Positions 15,960 to 25,056 of a stretch of 64,000 bases of DNA are shown here, in pieces (position 1 is the first letter of the stretch; the number at the start of each line of letters is the position of its first letter). Below the pieces are notes generated by a model that was given only the letters and a program-made list of their open reading frames with translations, did not search any database and was not told where the DNA came from. The stretch is from the NCBI GenBank assembly GCA_023229645.1, contig JALNYU010000005.1:186001-250000 (forward strand), in the 5' to 3' direction. The position numbers were made by a program, and so were the translations under genes. The DNA is from Nevskia sp. Its GTDB lineage: Bacteria; Pseudomonadota; Gammaproteobacteria; Nevskiales; Nevskiaceae.

Positions 15960-18710
15960 ATGCGCGTCATTGTCCCATTCGCCGCGGCGTTTTGCTTCGG
16001 CCTGTTCACCGCGGCTGCAGTCGCAAAACCAACACCGCCAGCAGCAGCGGCCTTGCCGGTTATCGACATCCCGTTCAAGAAATTCACGCTCGCCAACGGC
16101 CTTACGCTGGTCGTACATGAAGACCACAAAGCGCCGCTGGTTGCGGTCAACGTCTGGTATCACATCGGCTCGAAAGATGAACCGGACGCGCGGCACGGCT
16201 TTGCGCATCTTTTTGAACATCTGATGTTCAATGGTTCGCAGCATTACAACGACGAATTCTTCAAGGCGCTGGAGCCAGCCGGCGCCACCGGGATCAACGG
16301 CACCACCAACACTGATCGCACGAATTATTTCGAAACCGTGCCGACCGCTGCATTGGATCTGGCGCTGTGGCTGGAGTCGGATCGCATGGGTTATCTAACC
16401 GGCGCGATCGACCAAGCCAAGCTCGACGAGCAGCGCGGCGTCGTTTTGAATGAAAAACGCCAGGGCGAAAATCAGCCGTATGGCGGCCTGCGCGAAATCA
16501 TCGCGCGCGAAAGTTACCCGCCGGGTCACCCGTATTCATGGACGACAATCGGCGATGAGAAAGACCTCAACGCCGCGACGCTGGACGACGTAAAAGCTTG
16601 GTTCAAGCGCTATTACGGTCCGAACAACGCCACGCTGGTGATCACCGGCGATGTCGATACCGAAGCGGTGAAAGCCAAGGTTGAGCACTATTTCGGCGAG
16701 ATTCCGCCCGGCCCGCCGGTCAACCACGCCAAGGCCTGGACGGCGAAAATGCAGGGCGAGAAGCGGATTGAAGTGAATGACAAGGTGCCGCTGCCACGCA
16801 TCTACATGCTGTGGAATGTCCCCGGCGACGGCGAACGTGACGCCGTGCTGCTCGACCTCCTGGCAGATGTCTTGGCCGGCAGCAAAACCAGCCGATTGTA
16901 CGAACGCCTCGCCTATCGCGAGCAGATCGTCACCAGCATCAGCGCATTCGTGAACAGCGGTGAAATTGGCTCGCAGTTCGGCATCGTCGCCAACGCCAAA
17001 CCGGGCGTGCCTCTGGACAAGATTGAGGCCGCGATCCGCGAAGAGCTGGCGCGTGCGCTGGCGCAAGGCCCGACGCCGGAAGAACTGAGCCGGATCAAAA
17101 CCACGCGCTATCCGGCGCGGTTGTCGCAGCTGGATCGCGTCGGTTCTAAAGGCGGTACGCTGGCCGCGAATGAGCTTTATCACGGCGATCCGGGTTCGTT
17201 TAAGCAGGAACTGGCCTGGGAGCTGGAAGCGACGCCCGCCGACGTCCGCGACGCTGGGCAGCGCTGGCTTAGCGATGGCCGCCTGACGCTGACGGTGCAC
17301 CCTGAAAACGGCTTGAGCAACGCCACCGCCAGTGTTGACCGCAGCCAGCTGCCGATCCCCGCAGCGCCGGCGGCGCTGAAACTGCCGACGGTGCTGCACG
17401 ACAGCTTGTCGAACGGCATCAAGCTCGAAGTGATCGAACGGCCCGGCGTACCGCTGCTCGGGATTAACTTGATCGCTGACGTCGGCCGCGCGGCCGATCC
17501 CAAAACTCAGTCCGGCCTCGCCGGGATAACCTGGGACCAACTCGACGAAGGCGCCGGCAAACTCGATGCCTTGGCGATCTCGCAGCGGCTGGAAGAGTTG
17601 GGCGCACAAATCGGCACCGGCACGCAGCGCGAAACGTCCTCGGTATCGCTATCGGCGATCAAGCCGAAGTTGGCAGAATCGTTGGATCTATTTGCGACCA
17701 TCGTCCGCCAGCCGACGTTCCCAGAAGCTGATCTAGCGCGGAATAAGCAGCGCCTATTGGCCGGCATCACGCAGGAAAAAGCCTCGATCACGGGCGTCGT
17801 TGGCCGCGTACTGCCGCGCTTGGTTTACGGTGCCGACCACGCCTACGCGTTTACCGGCAGCGGCGACGAGAAAGTCATCGCCGGCATCAGCCGGGCCGAC
17901 GTGCAGGCGTTCTACCGGCGCTGGCAGCGGCCGGACAACATGACCTTGCTGGTCGTCGGCGATACCACGCTGGCCGAGATCAAACCGATGCTCGAAGCGC
18001 GGTTTGGTGACTGGCGCGCGCCGAATGAGCCGGCGCCGAAGAAGCACGTCGAGCCGGTGGCGCCAGCGCCGACGGCGCGCGTGTTTTTGCTCGATAAGCC
18101 GGGGGCAACACAATCCGTTATCTCGGCGGCGAATATCGCTACCGGAACGGAAGAGGCCGATAACGAAGCGATGAGCCTCGTCAACACCGTGCTCGGCGGT
18201 CAGTTCACGTCGCGTTTGAATCTCAATCTGCGTGAGGACAAGCATTGGAGCTACGGTGCAAACTCCAGCGTTACCCGTGCGCGCGGCCCGCAGGTATTCG
18301 TGGCGCAGGCGAGTGTTGAGCGCGATCACACCCGCGATTCGATTAGTGAAATGCTGAAAGAACTGCAAGGCATTACTGGCAAAAAGCCGCTGACGGCGGT
18401 CGAAATCGAGGCCGCGAAGCGGCGTGCGATTCTGGCGCTGCCGAGCCGTTTCGAAAGTAGCGGTCAGATCGTCAGCGCGTATAGCAGCCTGTTTGAACTG
18501 GACTTGCCAGACGGCTATTACCGCGGCTTGCCGGAGCTGATTCAGCAGCAGACGCCGGCCACGCTCGCGGCGGCGGCGACGAAGCTCGTCCGGCCGGAGG
18601 CACTGACCTGGATTATCGTTGGCGATCTGAGCAAGATCGAAGCCGAGGTACGGGCGCTGAAGCTAGGCCCGGTGCAGGTGCTGGACGTCGACGGCAACGT
18701 CCTGCGTTAA
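15960..18710 (+). CDS. Exported M16-family zinc metallopeptidase
   Basis: 916-residue pitrilysin-family peptidase with two tandem M16 halves. The signal peptide MRVIVPFAAAFCFGLFTAAA supports a periplasmic location. The inverted zinc motif HLFEH is at residues 83-87 (ligands His83 and His87, catalytic Glu86) in the N-terminal half. The second half (from about residue 480) lacks the motif, as is usual for the inactive partner domain. ATG 15960 is chosen because GGAG at 15951 sits five bases upstream; a GTG at 15954 would overlap that site. A strong hairpin follows at 18717. Confidence 0.94.
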   Translation: MRVIVPFAAAFCFGLFTAAAVAKPTPPAAAALPVIDIPFKKFTLANGLTLVVHEDHKAPLVAVNVWYHIGSKDEPDARHGFAHLFEHLMFNGSQHYNDEFFKALEPAGATGINGTTNTDRTNYFETVPTAALDLALWLESDRMGYLTGAIDQAKLDEQRGVVLNEKRQGENQPYGGLREIIARESYPPGHPYSWTTIGDEKDLNAATLDDVKAWFKRYYGPNNATLVITGDVDTEAVKAKVEHYFGEIPPGPPVNHAKAWTAKMQGEKRIEVNDKVPLPRIYMLWNVPGDGERDAVLLDLLADVLAGSKTSRLYERLAYREQIVTSISAFVNSGEIGSQFGIVANAKPGVPLDKIEAAIREELARALAQGPTPEELSRIKTTRYPARLSQLDRVGSKGGTLAANELYHGDPGSFKQELAWELEATPADVRDAGQRWLSDGRLTLTVHPENGLSNATASVDRSQLPIPAAPAALKLPTVLHDSLSNGIKLEVIERPGVPLLGINLIADVGRAADPKTQSGLAGITWDQLDEGAGKLDALAISQRLEELGAQIGTGTQRETSSVSLSAIKPKLAESLDLFATIVRQPTFPEADLARNKQRLLAGITQEKASITGVVGRVLPRLVYGADHAYAFTGSGDEKVIAGISRADVQAFYRRWQRPDNMTLLVVGDTTLAEIKPMLEARFGDWRAPNEPAPKKHVEPVAPAPTARVFLLDKPGATQSVISAANIATGTEEADNEAMSLVNTVLGGQFTSRLNLNLREDKHWSYGANSSVTRARGPQVFVAQASVERDHTRDSISEMLKELQGITGKKPLTAVEIEAAKRRAILALPSRFESSGQIVSAYSSLFELDLPDGYYRGLPELIQQQTPATLAAAATKLVRPEALTWIIVGDLSKIEAEVRALKLGPVQVLDVDGNVLR

Positions 18711-18716
18711 ACGAAA

Positions 18717-18753
18717 GCGGCGGCCGGCGGTGCAAAAGCCCGCCGGCCGCCGC
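18717..18753. terminator. Bidirectional terminator-like hairpin
   Basis: Perfect 14-bp GC stem (GCGGCGGCCGGCGG / CCGCCGGCCGCCGC) around TGCAAAAGC, seven bases after the M16 peptidase stop and 18 bp before the end of the convergent small gene. The position serves both genes; there is no strong T-run on either side. Confidence 0.65.
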
Positions 18754-18770
18754 GATGCGCCGCTACGGCT

Positions 18771-19100
18771 TTAGTTGACGTCTTCGCCGAGCGGGCGCGT
18801 GAACGTGTAGCGCGCCGGTTCAACCACCAGCTTGCGCGCCGGGGCCGAAACATTGCCCGACAGCAATTCAAACGGCAGCGCGACGACGAACACGATCGAA
18901 CCTAAAATCGTTGCGCCAAAGCCAATCGGCCGCGCTAGTACTAGGTCGGCGGTCATGGCTGCGGCAGAAGGTGCGGCGTCGCCGCCGTTGGCGTAGCCCG
19001 GCGTATTGTCGGAGGCCGAAGCGGCAGCGGTGAACGTCAGCGCGGCGGTCGCGAGCGCGGCAAGCAGTGGCGTCTTGATGAAAGCAGCACGAATCGACAT
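18771..19100 (-). CDS. Small exported conserved protein
   Basis: 109 residues: a signal peptide (MSIRAAFIKTPLLAALATAA, cleavage near ASA) and one TM-like hydrophobic stretch (GFGATILGSIVFVVALPFEL) inside a conserved-looking segment LARPIGF ... GNVSAPARKLVVEPARYTFTRPLG. Such sequences recur as uncharacterised exported proteins in gammaproteobacteria, to my recollection. ATG 19100 follows a GGAGT ribosome site. No function can be assigned. It stands alone between convergent and divergent neighbours. Confidence 0.78.
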   Translation of the reverse strand: MSIRAAFIKTPLLAALATAALTFTAAASASDNTPGYANGGDAAPSAAAMTADLVLARPIGFGATILGSIVFVVALPFELLSGNVSAPARKLVVEPARYTFTRPLGEDVN

Positions 19101-19232
19101 GAGTGACTCCGTAAAACGATATAAATGCAGGCCCGGATCGCAGACTAGGCGGCACTGGGTGCAGTGTCAACGCGCTAGCGGCGGTTGGCGATGGTTAATG
19201 CGCGCGCGCTGCCGCTTCTACAAGGTGCTCCG

Positions 19233-19709
19233 ATGATCCAAATCGCGCTCTATCAACCCGAGATTCCGCCGAACACCGGCAACGTCATCCGGCTCTGTGC
19301 CAATACCGGCGCCGCGCTGCATTTGGTGCGACCGTTGGGATTTTCGCTCGACGACGCCCAGCTGCGGCGCGCCGGCCTGGACTACCACGAATACGCCGAT
19401 CTGAACGTCCATGACGACCTCGACGCGCTGCGCGCTGCTACCGGCAATAGCCGCTGGCTGGCATTTAGCACACGCGGCGTGACTCGCTACGACACCGCCC
19501 AGTATCAGCCCGGTGATGTGCTGTTATTCGGCCCGGAAACTCGCGGCCTGCCGGCAGCGCTGCTCGATCAACTGCCGCCAGAACAGCGCTTATATCTGCC
19601 GCAACAACCGGGCGTGCGCAGTTTGAACCTTTCGAATACGGTCGCGATCGCCGCCTATGAAGCCTGGCGCCAACTTGGTTACCGCGGCGCACGTCCGTCG
19701 AGCAGTTGA
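19233..19709 (+). CDS. trmL: tRNA (cytidine/uridine-34-2'-O)-methyltransferase
   Basis: 158-residue SPOUT-class enzyme that 2'-O-methylates the wobble base of tRNA-Leu isoacceptors. Motifs are MIQIALYQPEIPPNTGNVIR, CANTGAALHLVRPLGF, LLFGPETRGLP (knot motif 2) and RSLNLSNTVAIAAYEA (motif 3). The true start is ATG 19233, not the upstream in-frame codon at 19185. Its last 31 bp overlap the 3' end of the convergent glycosyltransferase gene. Confidence 0.95.
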   Translation: MIQIALYQPEIPPNTGNVIRLCANTGAALHLVRPLGFSLDDAQLRRAGLDYHEYADLNVHDDLDALRAATGNSRWLAFSTRGVTRYDTAQYQPGDVLLFGPETRGLPAALLDQLPPEQRLYLPQQPGVRSLNLSNTVAIAAYEAWRQLGYRGARPSSS

Positions 19710-20782
19710 TCGGCGGCGTCGAGTACGTCGGTGACCGACAGCTGTTCGAGGCAGTCTGAAACGCTGTCGCGATGGCGTTCGCAGCCTTCGGCGAGGCAGG
19801 GCACGCAGTTGCCGTAGCGCCCCGCTGGCCCGCCCTGGACGATGGCAACGACGCCAATTTGTTGTAACGGTGCTTGCAACTGCCACGGGCTGCCGCCGGT
19901 GCCCGGCCAGTTTTGCGGCCACGGCCCCCAGGCCAGCGGGCTTGAAGGGCCAAAGATCGCGAGTGTCGGCGTGCCACAGGCGGCCGCGAGATGCGTTGCC
20001 GAGGTATCGGGGCCGACAAACAGGCGGGCGTGGCGCAACAGCGGCGTCCACTCGGCAAACGAAAGGCGGCCGGCGCAGTCGACGATGCCTGGGCTACCGC
20101 GCAGCGGCTTTAGTAGGGTATCGAGATAGTCGCGTTCGGCGACGCCCGGCCCGCCGCTGACGGCCACGTGCAGGCCGCGTAATTCCAGCGCCCGCAGCAA
20201 TACGCGCCAGCCTTCGAGCGTCCAGCCTTTGTAGCGGTACATCGCGTTCGGGTGGACCACCGCCCAGCGCACCTTTTCCCAACCGGCGCCGAGCACGCGG
20301 GTCAGTGCGCCGAGGCTCGACGGTTGCGGCGGTACGACTTCCGGCACGGGCGGCACGCCGTAGGCGGCGGCCAAGCGCAAATTTTGGGTTACGGTATGCA
20401 GCGCGTCTGGCGAATAAACCAAGCTGCCGTTAAGCAGCCAGCGCTGTTCGTGGCCGGATTGAACGTTGCCGTAGCGTCGCGGAGCGGCCCAAGCGGCGAG
20501 ATAGTGCGCGCGGTCGCTCGGGGTTACCGCCAGCGCGAGGTCGTAGCGACGTCGCAAAGGCCACGCGGTGCGCAGTGCGGTGCGCCAGGAGGCGCCGTCA
20601 GGCCACGCGATCACTTGGCGTAAATCAGGATTGCCGACCAACATGCCGGCCGTCGAGGCGAAGACGAGCGCATCGATCGCCGCGTCCGGATAGGCGCGCC
20701 GTAAACTGCGCGCAACCGGCGTCGATAACAGTACGTCGCCGAGACGGCGTAGGCAGATTAGGAGAATGCGGCGAGGTGGCAT
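19679..20782 (-). CDS. GT9 glycosyltransferase (heptosyltransferase-like)
   Basis: 367-residue ADP-heptose:LPS heptosyltransferase family protein. The N-terminus ILLICLRRLGDVLLSTPVARSL is the GT9 start, and the nucleotide-sugar domain has VHPNAMYRYKGW and FVGPDTSATHLAAACGTPTLAIFGPS. Resemblance is to the WaaQ/heptosyltransferase III branch, but acceptor specificity cannot be read. A C-terminal insert with several Cys (NCVPCLAEGC) is notable. It is divergent from the other LPS genes (141-bp gap) and overlaps the end of trmL. Confidence 0.88.
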   Translation of the reverse strand: MPPRRILLICLRRLGDVLLSTPVARSLRRAYPDAAIDALVFASTAGMLVGNPDLRQVIAWPDGASWRTALRTAWPLRRRYDLALAVTPSDRAHYLAAWAAPRRYGNVQSGHEQRWLLNGSLVYSPDALHTVTQNLRLAAAYGVPPVPEVVPPQPSSLGALTRVLGAGWEKVRWAVVHPNAMYRYKGWTLEGWRVLLRALELRGLHVAVSGGPGVAERDYLDTLLKPLRGSPGIVDCAGRLSFAEWTPLLRHARLFVGPDTSATHLAAACGTPTLAIFGPSSPLAWGPWPQNWPGTGGSPWQLQAPLQQIGVVAIVQGGPAGRYGNCVPCLAEGCERHRDSVSDCLEQLSVTDVLDAADQLLDGRAPR

Positions 20783-20923
20783 CCGGCTCGGTCTTTTAGC
20801 AATCTGTGAGAATGATCCGTTAAATTGTCGGCCACGTTAACTTTTTCGCGCGACGCTTTCCGTCCCTGCCATTTTCATGCCCAACAGCGGTGCAGCCATC
20901 CGAACTTTTTTTTGCGAACGCCG

Positions 20924-21850
20924 ATGAGTCAGCGTATTTCGGTCGTCGTTAGCAGCTATAACTACGCCGCCTACATTTGTGAGGCGGTGGCCGCGGCGCT
21001 GCAGCAAACCCGACCGCCGGACGAAATTATCATCGTCGATGACGGCTCGACGGACGACACGCTGGCCCGCTTGCAGGCCGCATACGGCGAGCATCCCGCG
21101 GTGCGTATTCTGAGCCGCGAGAACGGCGGCCAGTTGCGCGCGATGATCACCGGTACAGCCGCGAGTAGCGGCGACATCCTCTGTTATCTCGACGCCGATG
21201 ATGTCTGGGAGCCCGCCTATCTACAACGCTTGGCAGCCTTATATGAAGCCGATCGCGACCTTGATTTCATCTACTGCAATCTGCGTTATTTTGGCCAGCG
21301 GGAGGGTTTGTGGAACCCACGTAATGCAGACCACGACCACGGGCTCACGGTGTTGGAAGCGCGCTTCGGCCGGCGCTGGATCGGCGCGCCGACCTCCGCA
21401 TTGTCGATGCGGCGTGCGACAGCACTGCGCGCGCTCGATGTTCCTGCGCATTTTCAGGACGACTGGCGCACGCGCGCCGATGACGTCTTGATCTTCGGCG
21501 CCAGCATCGGCGGGGCTCGGAAGCAATATATCGCCGAACCGCTGGTTCGCTATCGCGCGCACGGGCGCAATCATTGGCTGGCCCAGGCTGATTGGCTCAT
21601 CGGCGGATTGCGGCATGAGTTCCGGGTTCACCGGCTGCTCGCCCACTTTGGTCGGCTCAATGGTATCGACAACGACGCGCTACGCCTGATCAAACTCGAA
21701 TTCCGCAGCAAACCACGGCCGACTTACGCCGAACTGCGGATTGCCCAGCAGTTGTCCTGGACCGCGCCGGAGCCATTCGGCAAGCGCTTGGAACGATATT
21801 TCGCGTTGTGGAAACTGTATTGGCGGCAGCGGAACGCAACGAAGCAATGA
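20924..21850 (+). CDS. GT2 family glycosyltransferase
   Basis: 308-residue GT-A fold enzyme. ISVVVSSYNYAAYICEAVAA and IIIVDDGSTDDT bind the nucleotide sugar; CYLDADDVW contains the metal-binding DxD. Start ATG 20924 gives the standard GT2 N-terminus; the upstream open frame has no family features. First gene of a four-gene operon in which each stop overlaps the next start as ATGA. The surrounding heptosyltransferase-like genes suggest LPS core or another surface glycan; the sugar is unknown. Confidence 0.9.
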   Translation: MSQRISVVVSSYNYAAYICEAVAAALQQTRPPDEIIIVDDGSTDDTLARLQAAYGEHPAVRILSRENGGQLRAMITGTAASSGDILCYLDADDVWEPAYLQRLAALYEADRDLDFIYCNLRYFGQREGLWNPRNADHDHGLTVLEARFGRRWIGAPTSALSMRRATALRALDVPAHFQDDWRTRADDVLIFGASIGGARKQYIAEPLVRYRAHGRNHWLAQADWLIGGLRHEFRVHRLLAHFGRLNGIDNDALRLIKLEFRSKPRPTYAELRIAQQLSWTAPEPFGKRLERYFALWKLYWRQRNATKQ

Positions 21851-22926
21851 GCGCAGCGTCGAAGCAACAGCCGTCCGCACTATTCGTGCCGTCCTACGGC
21901 CACGGCGGCAGCGGCGAGTTTGTGCGGGCGGTGACCTTGGCGCAGGCGGTTGCGCAACGCTGGCCGCAGTTGCATATCGAATTCTTATTGCCCGGCGGCC
22001 CCGGCACGCGCCAGGACGCACCGTTTCCGCGAACCTGCCACGACGGCCCTGATGCCAGCAAAGGCGCATTCGATAACGAACACATCCGCCGTCTGCGGCC
22101 GGACGTGGTGATTTTCGATTCCGGTTGTCGCAGCAGCACGCTGCGGCTATGTCGGCGGCTCGGCATTCGCAGCGTGTTTGTCAGCGATCGTGAAGGCACG
22201 CGGCGCAAGCCATTTCGGCTCGACTGGTTGATGCTGCTCGACGCGCACTGGCATCAGCGCGAGCACATCACGGCAGCGTCATTTACGTTCGGCCAACGCG
22301 TGCTTGCCCGTTTCAGTCGTACCGAGCGGTTGGAGTTCGACACCTATCTGGCTGATGCGCCACCGCGCGACGACGACCTACCGGCCGAGATCGCCGCGCG
22401 CTTGCAGCAGCCGTTCGTACTTCTCGCGCCCGGTGGTGGTGGCTATCGCGTTGCCGGCAGGCCGGTCAGCGAAGTATTTGTCGAGGCCGCCGAGCGGATA
22501 CGCGCCGCGAGCGGCATCGAATGTCTGTGCTTGCTCGGGCCGCTATACGAAGGCAGTGCCGGCGGCGGTACGGTGATGACGTTAAAGCTCGTCGCCCAAG
22601 GGCGTTTCGTCGCGCTGATGCGGCGGGCGCAGGTCGTTGTCTGCAACGGCGGCCACAGTTTGAATCAGGCGATGGCCTGCGGCGCGGTCTGCGTTGCCGC
22701 GGCGCTCGGTGGCGACGACCAACCCGGTCGTATCGCCGCGTATGCCAAGGCCGGACTCCTGCGCGCCGCCGAGCCCAACGCCGCCGCCCTCGCCGACGCG
22801 GTGCTGGCACAGCTGCAAAGCGTGCAACAACAGGCCGTGCGTGCCCGCGTTGCGGCCTATGCGGTTCGTAACGGCTTGCCGATGATGGTGTCTGCAATCG
22901 GCCGCATGCTTGGGCTTGCGCAATGA
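21847..22926 (+). CDS. Putative GT-B glycosyltransferase
   Basis: 359 residues. The N-terminus FVPSYGHGGSGEFVRAVTLA looks like a GT-B donor-independent domain, and the C-terminal half has LLAPGGGGYRVAG and VVCNGGHSLNQAMACGAVCV, resembling the MurG/GT28 UDP-sugar-binding region. I cannot place it in a specific family. Start ATG 21847 overlaps the preceding stop (ATGA). It is probably cytosolic or membrane-associated, acting with the flanking GT2 and GT9 enzymes. Least typical member of the cluster. Confidence 0.75.
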   Translation: MSAASKQQPSALFVPSYGHGGSGEFVRAVTLAQAVAQRWPQLHIEFLLPGGPGTRQDAPFPRTCHDGPDASKGAFDNEHIRRLRPDVVIFDSGCRSSTLRLCRRLGIRSVFVSDREGTRRKPFRLDWLMLLDAHWHQREHITAASFTFGQRVLARFSRTERLEFDTYLADAPPRDDDLPAEIAARLQQPFVLLAPGGGGYRVAGRPVSEVFVEAAERIRAASGIECLCLLGPLYEGSAGGGTVMTLKLVAQGRFVALMRRAQVVVCNGGHSLNQAMACGAVCVAAALGGDDQPGRIAAYAKAGLLRAAEPNAAALADAVLAQLQSVQQQAVRARVAAYAVRNGLPMMVSAIGRMLGLAQ

Positions 22927-23957
22927 ACGTAAGCGCACCGCGAAAAGTTTTGGTGCTGGAACTGGCCGGCCTCGGCGACGGCGTACACCTGCTGCCAGCG
23001 CTGTGGCGGCTGCGGCAACACTGGCCGGACGCCGAACTGCATGTGATGGTCAGCGCCGGCGTCACCGGTCTGTTTCAACTGACGCCGTGGCTGCAGAAAG
23101 TCTGGGCCTATCCAACCAACCCGAAGCCCGGCCTTGCCGGCAATTGGCGTTGGGGCACGCAGCTCCGCGCCGAACGTTACGACTGCGTGATCAACACCAC
23201 CGGTGGCGATCGCGCCTCGCTGCTGACTTGGCTAACCCGGGCGCCGCGCCGGGTCGGTCGCCGGCCGTCCGACGGCGGGCCGCCGGGTTGGCGCCGGCTA
23301 TTCACCGAAACCTTGGATATTCCGTATTGGATCGAGCCGATGTTCGCGCAGAAGCTGCGTTGCGCTGCAGCGCTCGGTTGTGACGTCCCCGCCAGCGCGT
23401 TGCACGCGCCGCATTTTGAAATCGTGATCGACCCCGCGCTGCGCGCTGCCGCCGGCGTTACTGCCACTGACGAGCACCGGTACTTTCACATCAGCCCGTT
23501 CACCACCGCCGCCGCCCGGGAGCTGCCGTTGACCCAGATTGCCGAGCTGATCGGCCGCCTTGGCAGCGCGTTTCCGCAGCTACGCGTGGCGCTGTCCTGC
23601 GCGCCGAGCGGGCGTGAAATCGAGCGTATGGATCAGCTGCTTGACCTGCTGCCGGCAGCACCGTGGCGGATTTGGAAAGGCACGCTAACGGTGCCCGGCC
23701 TCGCCGCCGTCATCGAGAAAAGCGCGCTGAATTTTTCTGGTGATACCGGCAGCCTGCACGTTGCGTTGATGACCGGCACACCGGCCGTCGCCTGGTTCCG
23801 CAGCCACCGAGGCGAACGCGAGTGGATTCCGCCCGGCAGCCGCTCGCACGTGCTGATTGCGCCCGGTGGTGCGGCTGATGCGTTGCACGGCATCGATACC
23901 GGCGCGTTGGTCAACGCCGCTGCCGACATCCTCGCGGTAACAGGCGCACGCCGATGA
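22923..23957 (+). CDS. GT9 glycosyltransferase (heptosyltransferase-like)
   Basis: 344 residues. The GT9 N-terminus KVLVLELAGLGDGVHLLPAL and the C-terminal donor-binding segment SALNFSGDTGSLHVALMTGT and PAVAWFRSH are clear. The usual RxGDxL is altered to LAGLGDGVHL, as in the following gene, suggesting the two arose by duplication. It is coupled by ATGA to both neighbours. Likely adds a heptose or related sugar to lipid A core; acceptor unknown. Confidence 0.85.
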   Translation: MNVSAPRKVLVLELAGLGDGVHLLPALWRLRQHWPDAELHVMVSAGVTGLFQLTPWLQKVWAYPTNPKPGLAGNWRWGTQLRAERYDCVINTTGGDRASLLTWLTRAPRRVGRRPSDGGPPGWRRLFTETLDIPYWIEPMFAQKLRCAAALGCDVPASALHAPHFEIVIDPALRAAAGVTATDEHRYFHISPFTTAAARELPLTQIAELIGRLGSAFPQLRVALSCAPSGREIERMDQLLDLLPAAPWRIWKGTLTVPGLAAVIEKSALNFSGDTGSLHVALMTGTPAVAWFRSHRGEREWIPPGSRSHVLIAPGGAADALHGIDTGALVNAAADILAVTGARR

Positions 23958-25015
23958 CGCCATCGAACTTCGCCGCCCGCGCGGCCCGCGCGCGGAAAAT
24001 CCTGGCAATCGATTTCGGCGGCCTCGGTGATCACCTGCACAGCTTGCCGGCGCTTTGGCTGCTGCGGCGCAGCTGCCCGAACGCGGAACTGCACGTGCTC
24101 GTCGGCAGCGCCTCGGTGCCGCTGATGCAACATCTCACGCCGTGGATCGACCGCGCGCTCGGCTACGATAAACGCGGCTGGCGCGGCGATCTCGCGATGC
24201 TGAAACAACTGCGCGCCGCGCACTACGATGCAGTCATCGTCATCACCGCCAGCAATCACGCCGTGGCGTTTGCCGGCCTCAGCGCCGCGCCGCTGCGGTT
24301 GGCTCGCCGCGCTGACAGCAATAAGCGTTGGTTTTGGCAGCCCTGGCTGCTGACCAAAAGCGTCGCCTATCCGTTCCATACCGAGCCGATGTACCGCCAA
24401 CGCTGGCAAGTCTTGCGCCTAGCCGGCTTTGACGACGGTAGCGCCGCGCCGTTGCGCTTGCAGCCAGACTTTCCACTGGCGATAGCGCCCGAGCTGCGCC
24501 GCGCGCAAGGCATTGCGCCAGCGGATGACAAAACCTATCTGCATCTTTCGGCTAGCGCGACTGACGATCTACGCGATCTGCCACCGACGCAGATGATCGC
24601 GCTATGGAATGCGCTGCACGCGGCGTTTCCGGCGCATAAGATCGCCGTCTCCGGCAACCCTGGCGAACGCGGCCAGCGCAAACTGCAGGCCTTGCTCGCC
24701 GGGCTCACGTTTACGCCGTGGAAAGTATTCGCCGGCACGCTGAACGTGCCGCAGTTCATCTCGGTGGTGCAAGGTGCAGCGCTGCACGCCGGCCCCGACT
24801 CCGGTGGCCTGCACGTTGCGCGCATCGCTGGCACGCCGTCGGTGTCGTGGTTTCGGCCCAATCATCACATTCGCAACTGGCTGCCGGACGAGCCGGGCCA
24901 CATCGCGTTTATCGCGCCAGAGTCGCGGCCAGACGGGCTTTATGGCCTCGATACCGCCAAATTGGTCGGCGCCGCGCAAACGCTGGTGAGCGGCACCGCG
25001 CACATCTCCAATTGA
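23954..25015 (+). CDS. GT9 glycosyltransferase (heptosyltransferase-like)
   Basis: 353 residues, clearly paralogous to the preceding gene: KILAIDFGGLGDHLHSLPALWL at the N-terminus and the C-terminal ALHAGPDSGGLHVARIAGTP and SVSWFRPNHH match it position for position. The RxGD signature is again replaced by GGLGDHLH. Last gene of the GT2-GTB-GT9-GT9 operon, starting within the ATGA overlap at 23954. It ends 42 bp before the convergent phosphodiesterase gene, with no obvious hairpin between. Confidence 0.85.
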   Translation: MTPSNFAARAARARKILAIDFGGLGDHLHSLPALWLLRRSCPNAELHVLVGSASVPLMQHLTPWIDRALGYDKRGWRGDLAMLKQLRAAHYDAVIVITASNHAVAFAGLSAAPLRLARRADSNKRWFWQPWLLTKSVAYPFHTEPMYRQRWQVLRLAGFDDGSAAPLRLQPDFPLAIAPELRRAQGIAPADDKTYLHLSASATDDLRDLPPTQMIALWNALHAAFPAHKIAVSGNPGERGQRKLQALLAGLTFTPWKVFAGTLNVPQFISVVQGAALHAGPDSGGLHVARIAGTPSVSWFRPNHHIRNWLPDEPGHIAFIAPESRPDGLYGLDTAKLVGAAQTLVSGTAHISN

Positions 25016-25056
25016 GTGGCACAGCGTTGGACGGCGTGATCGAGCCCGCGGAGCCG

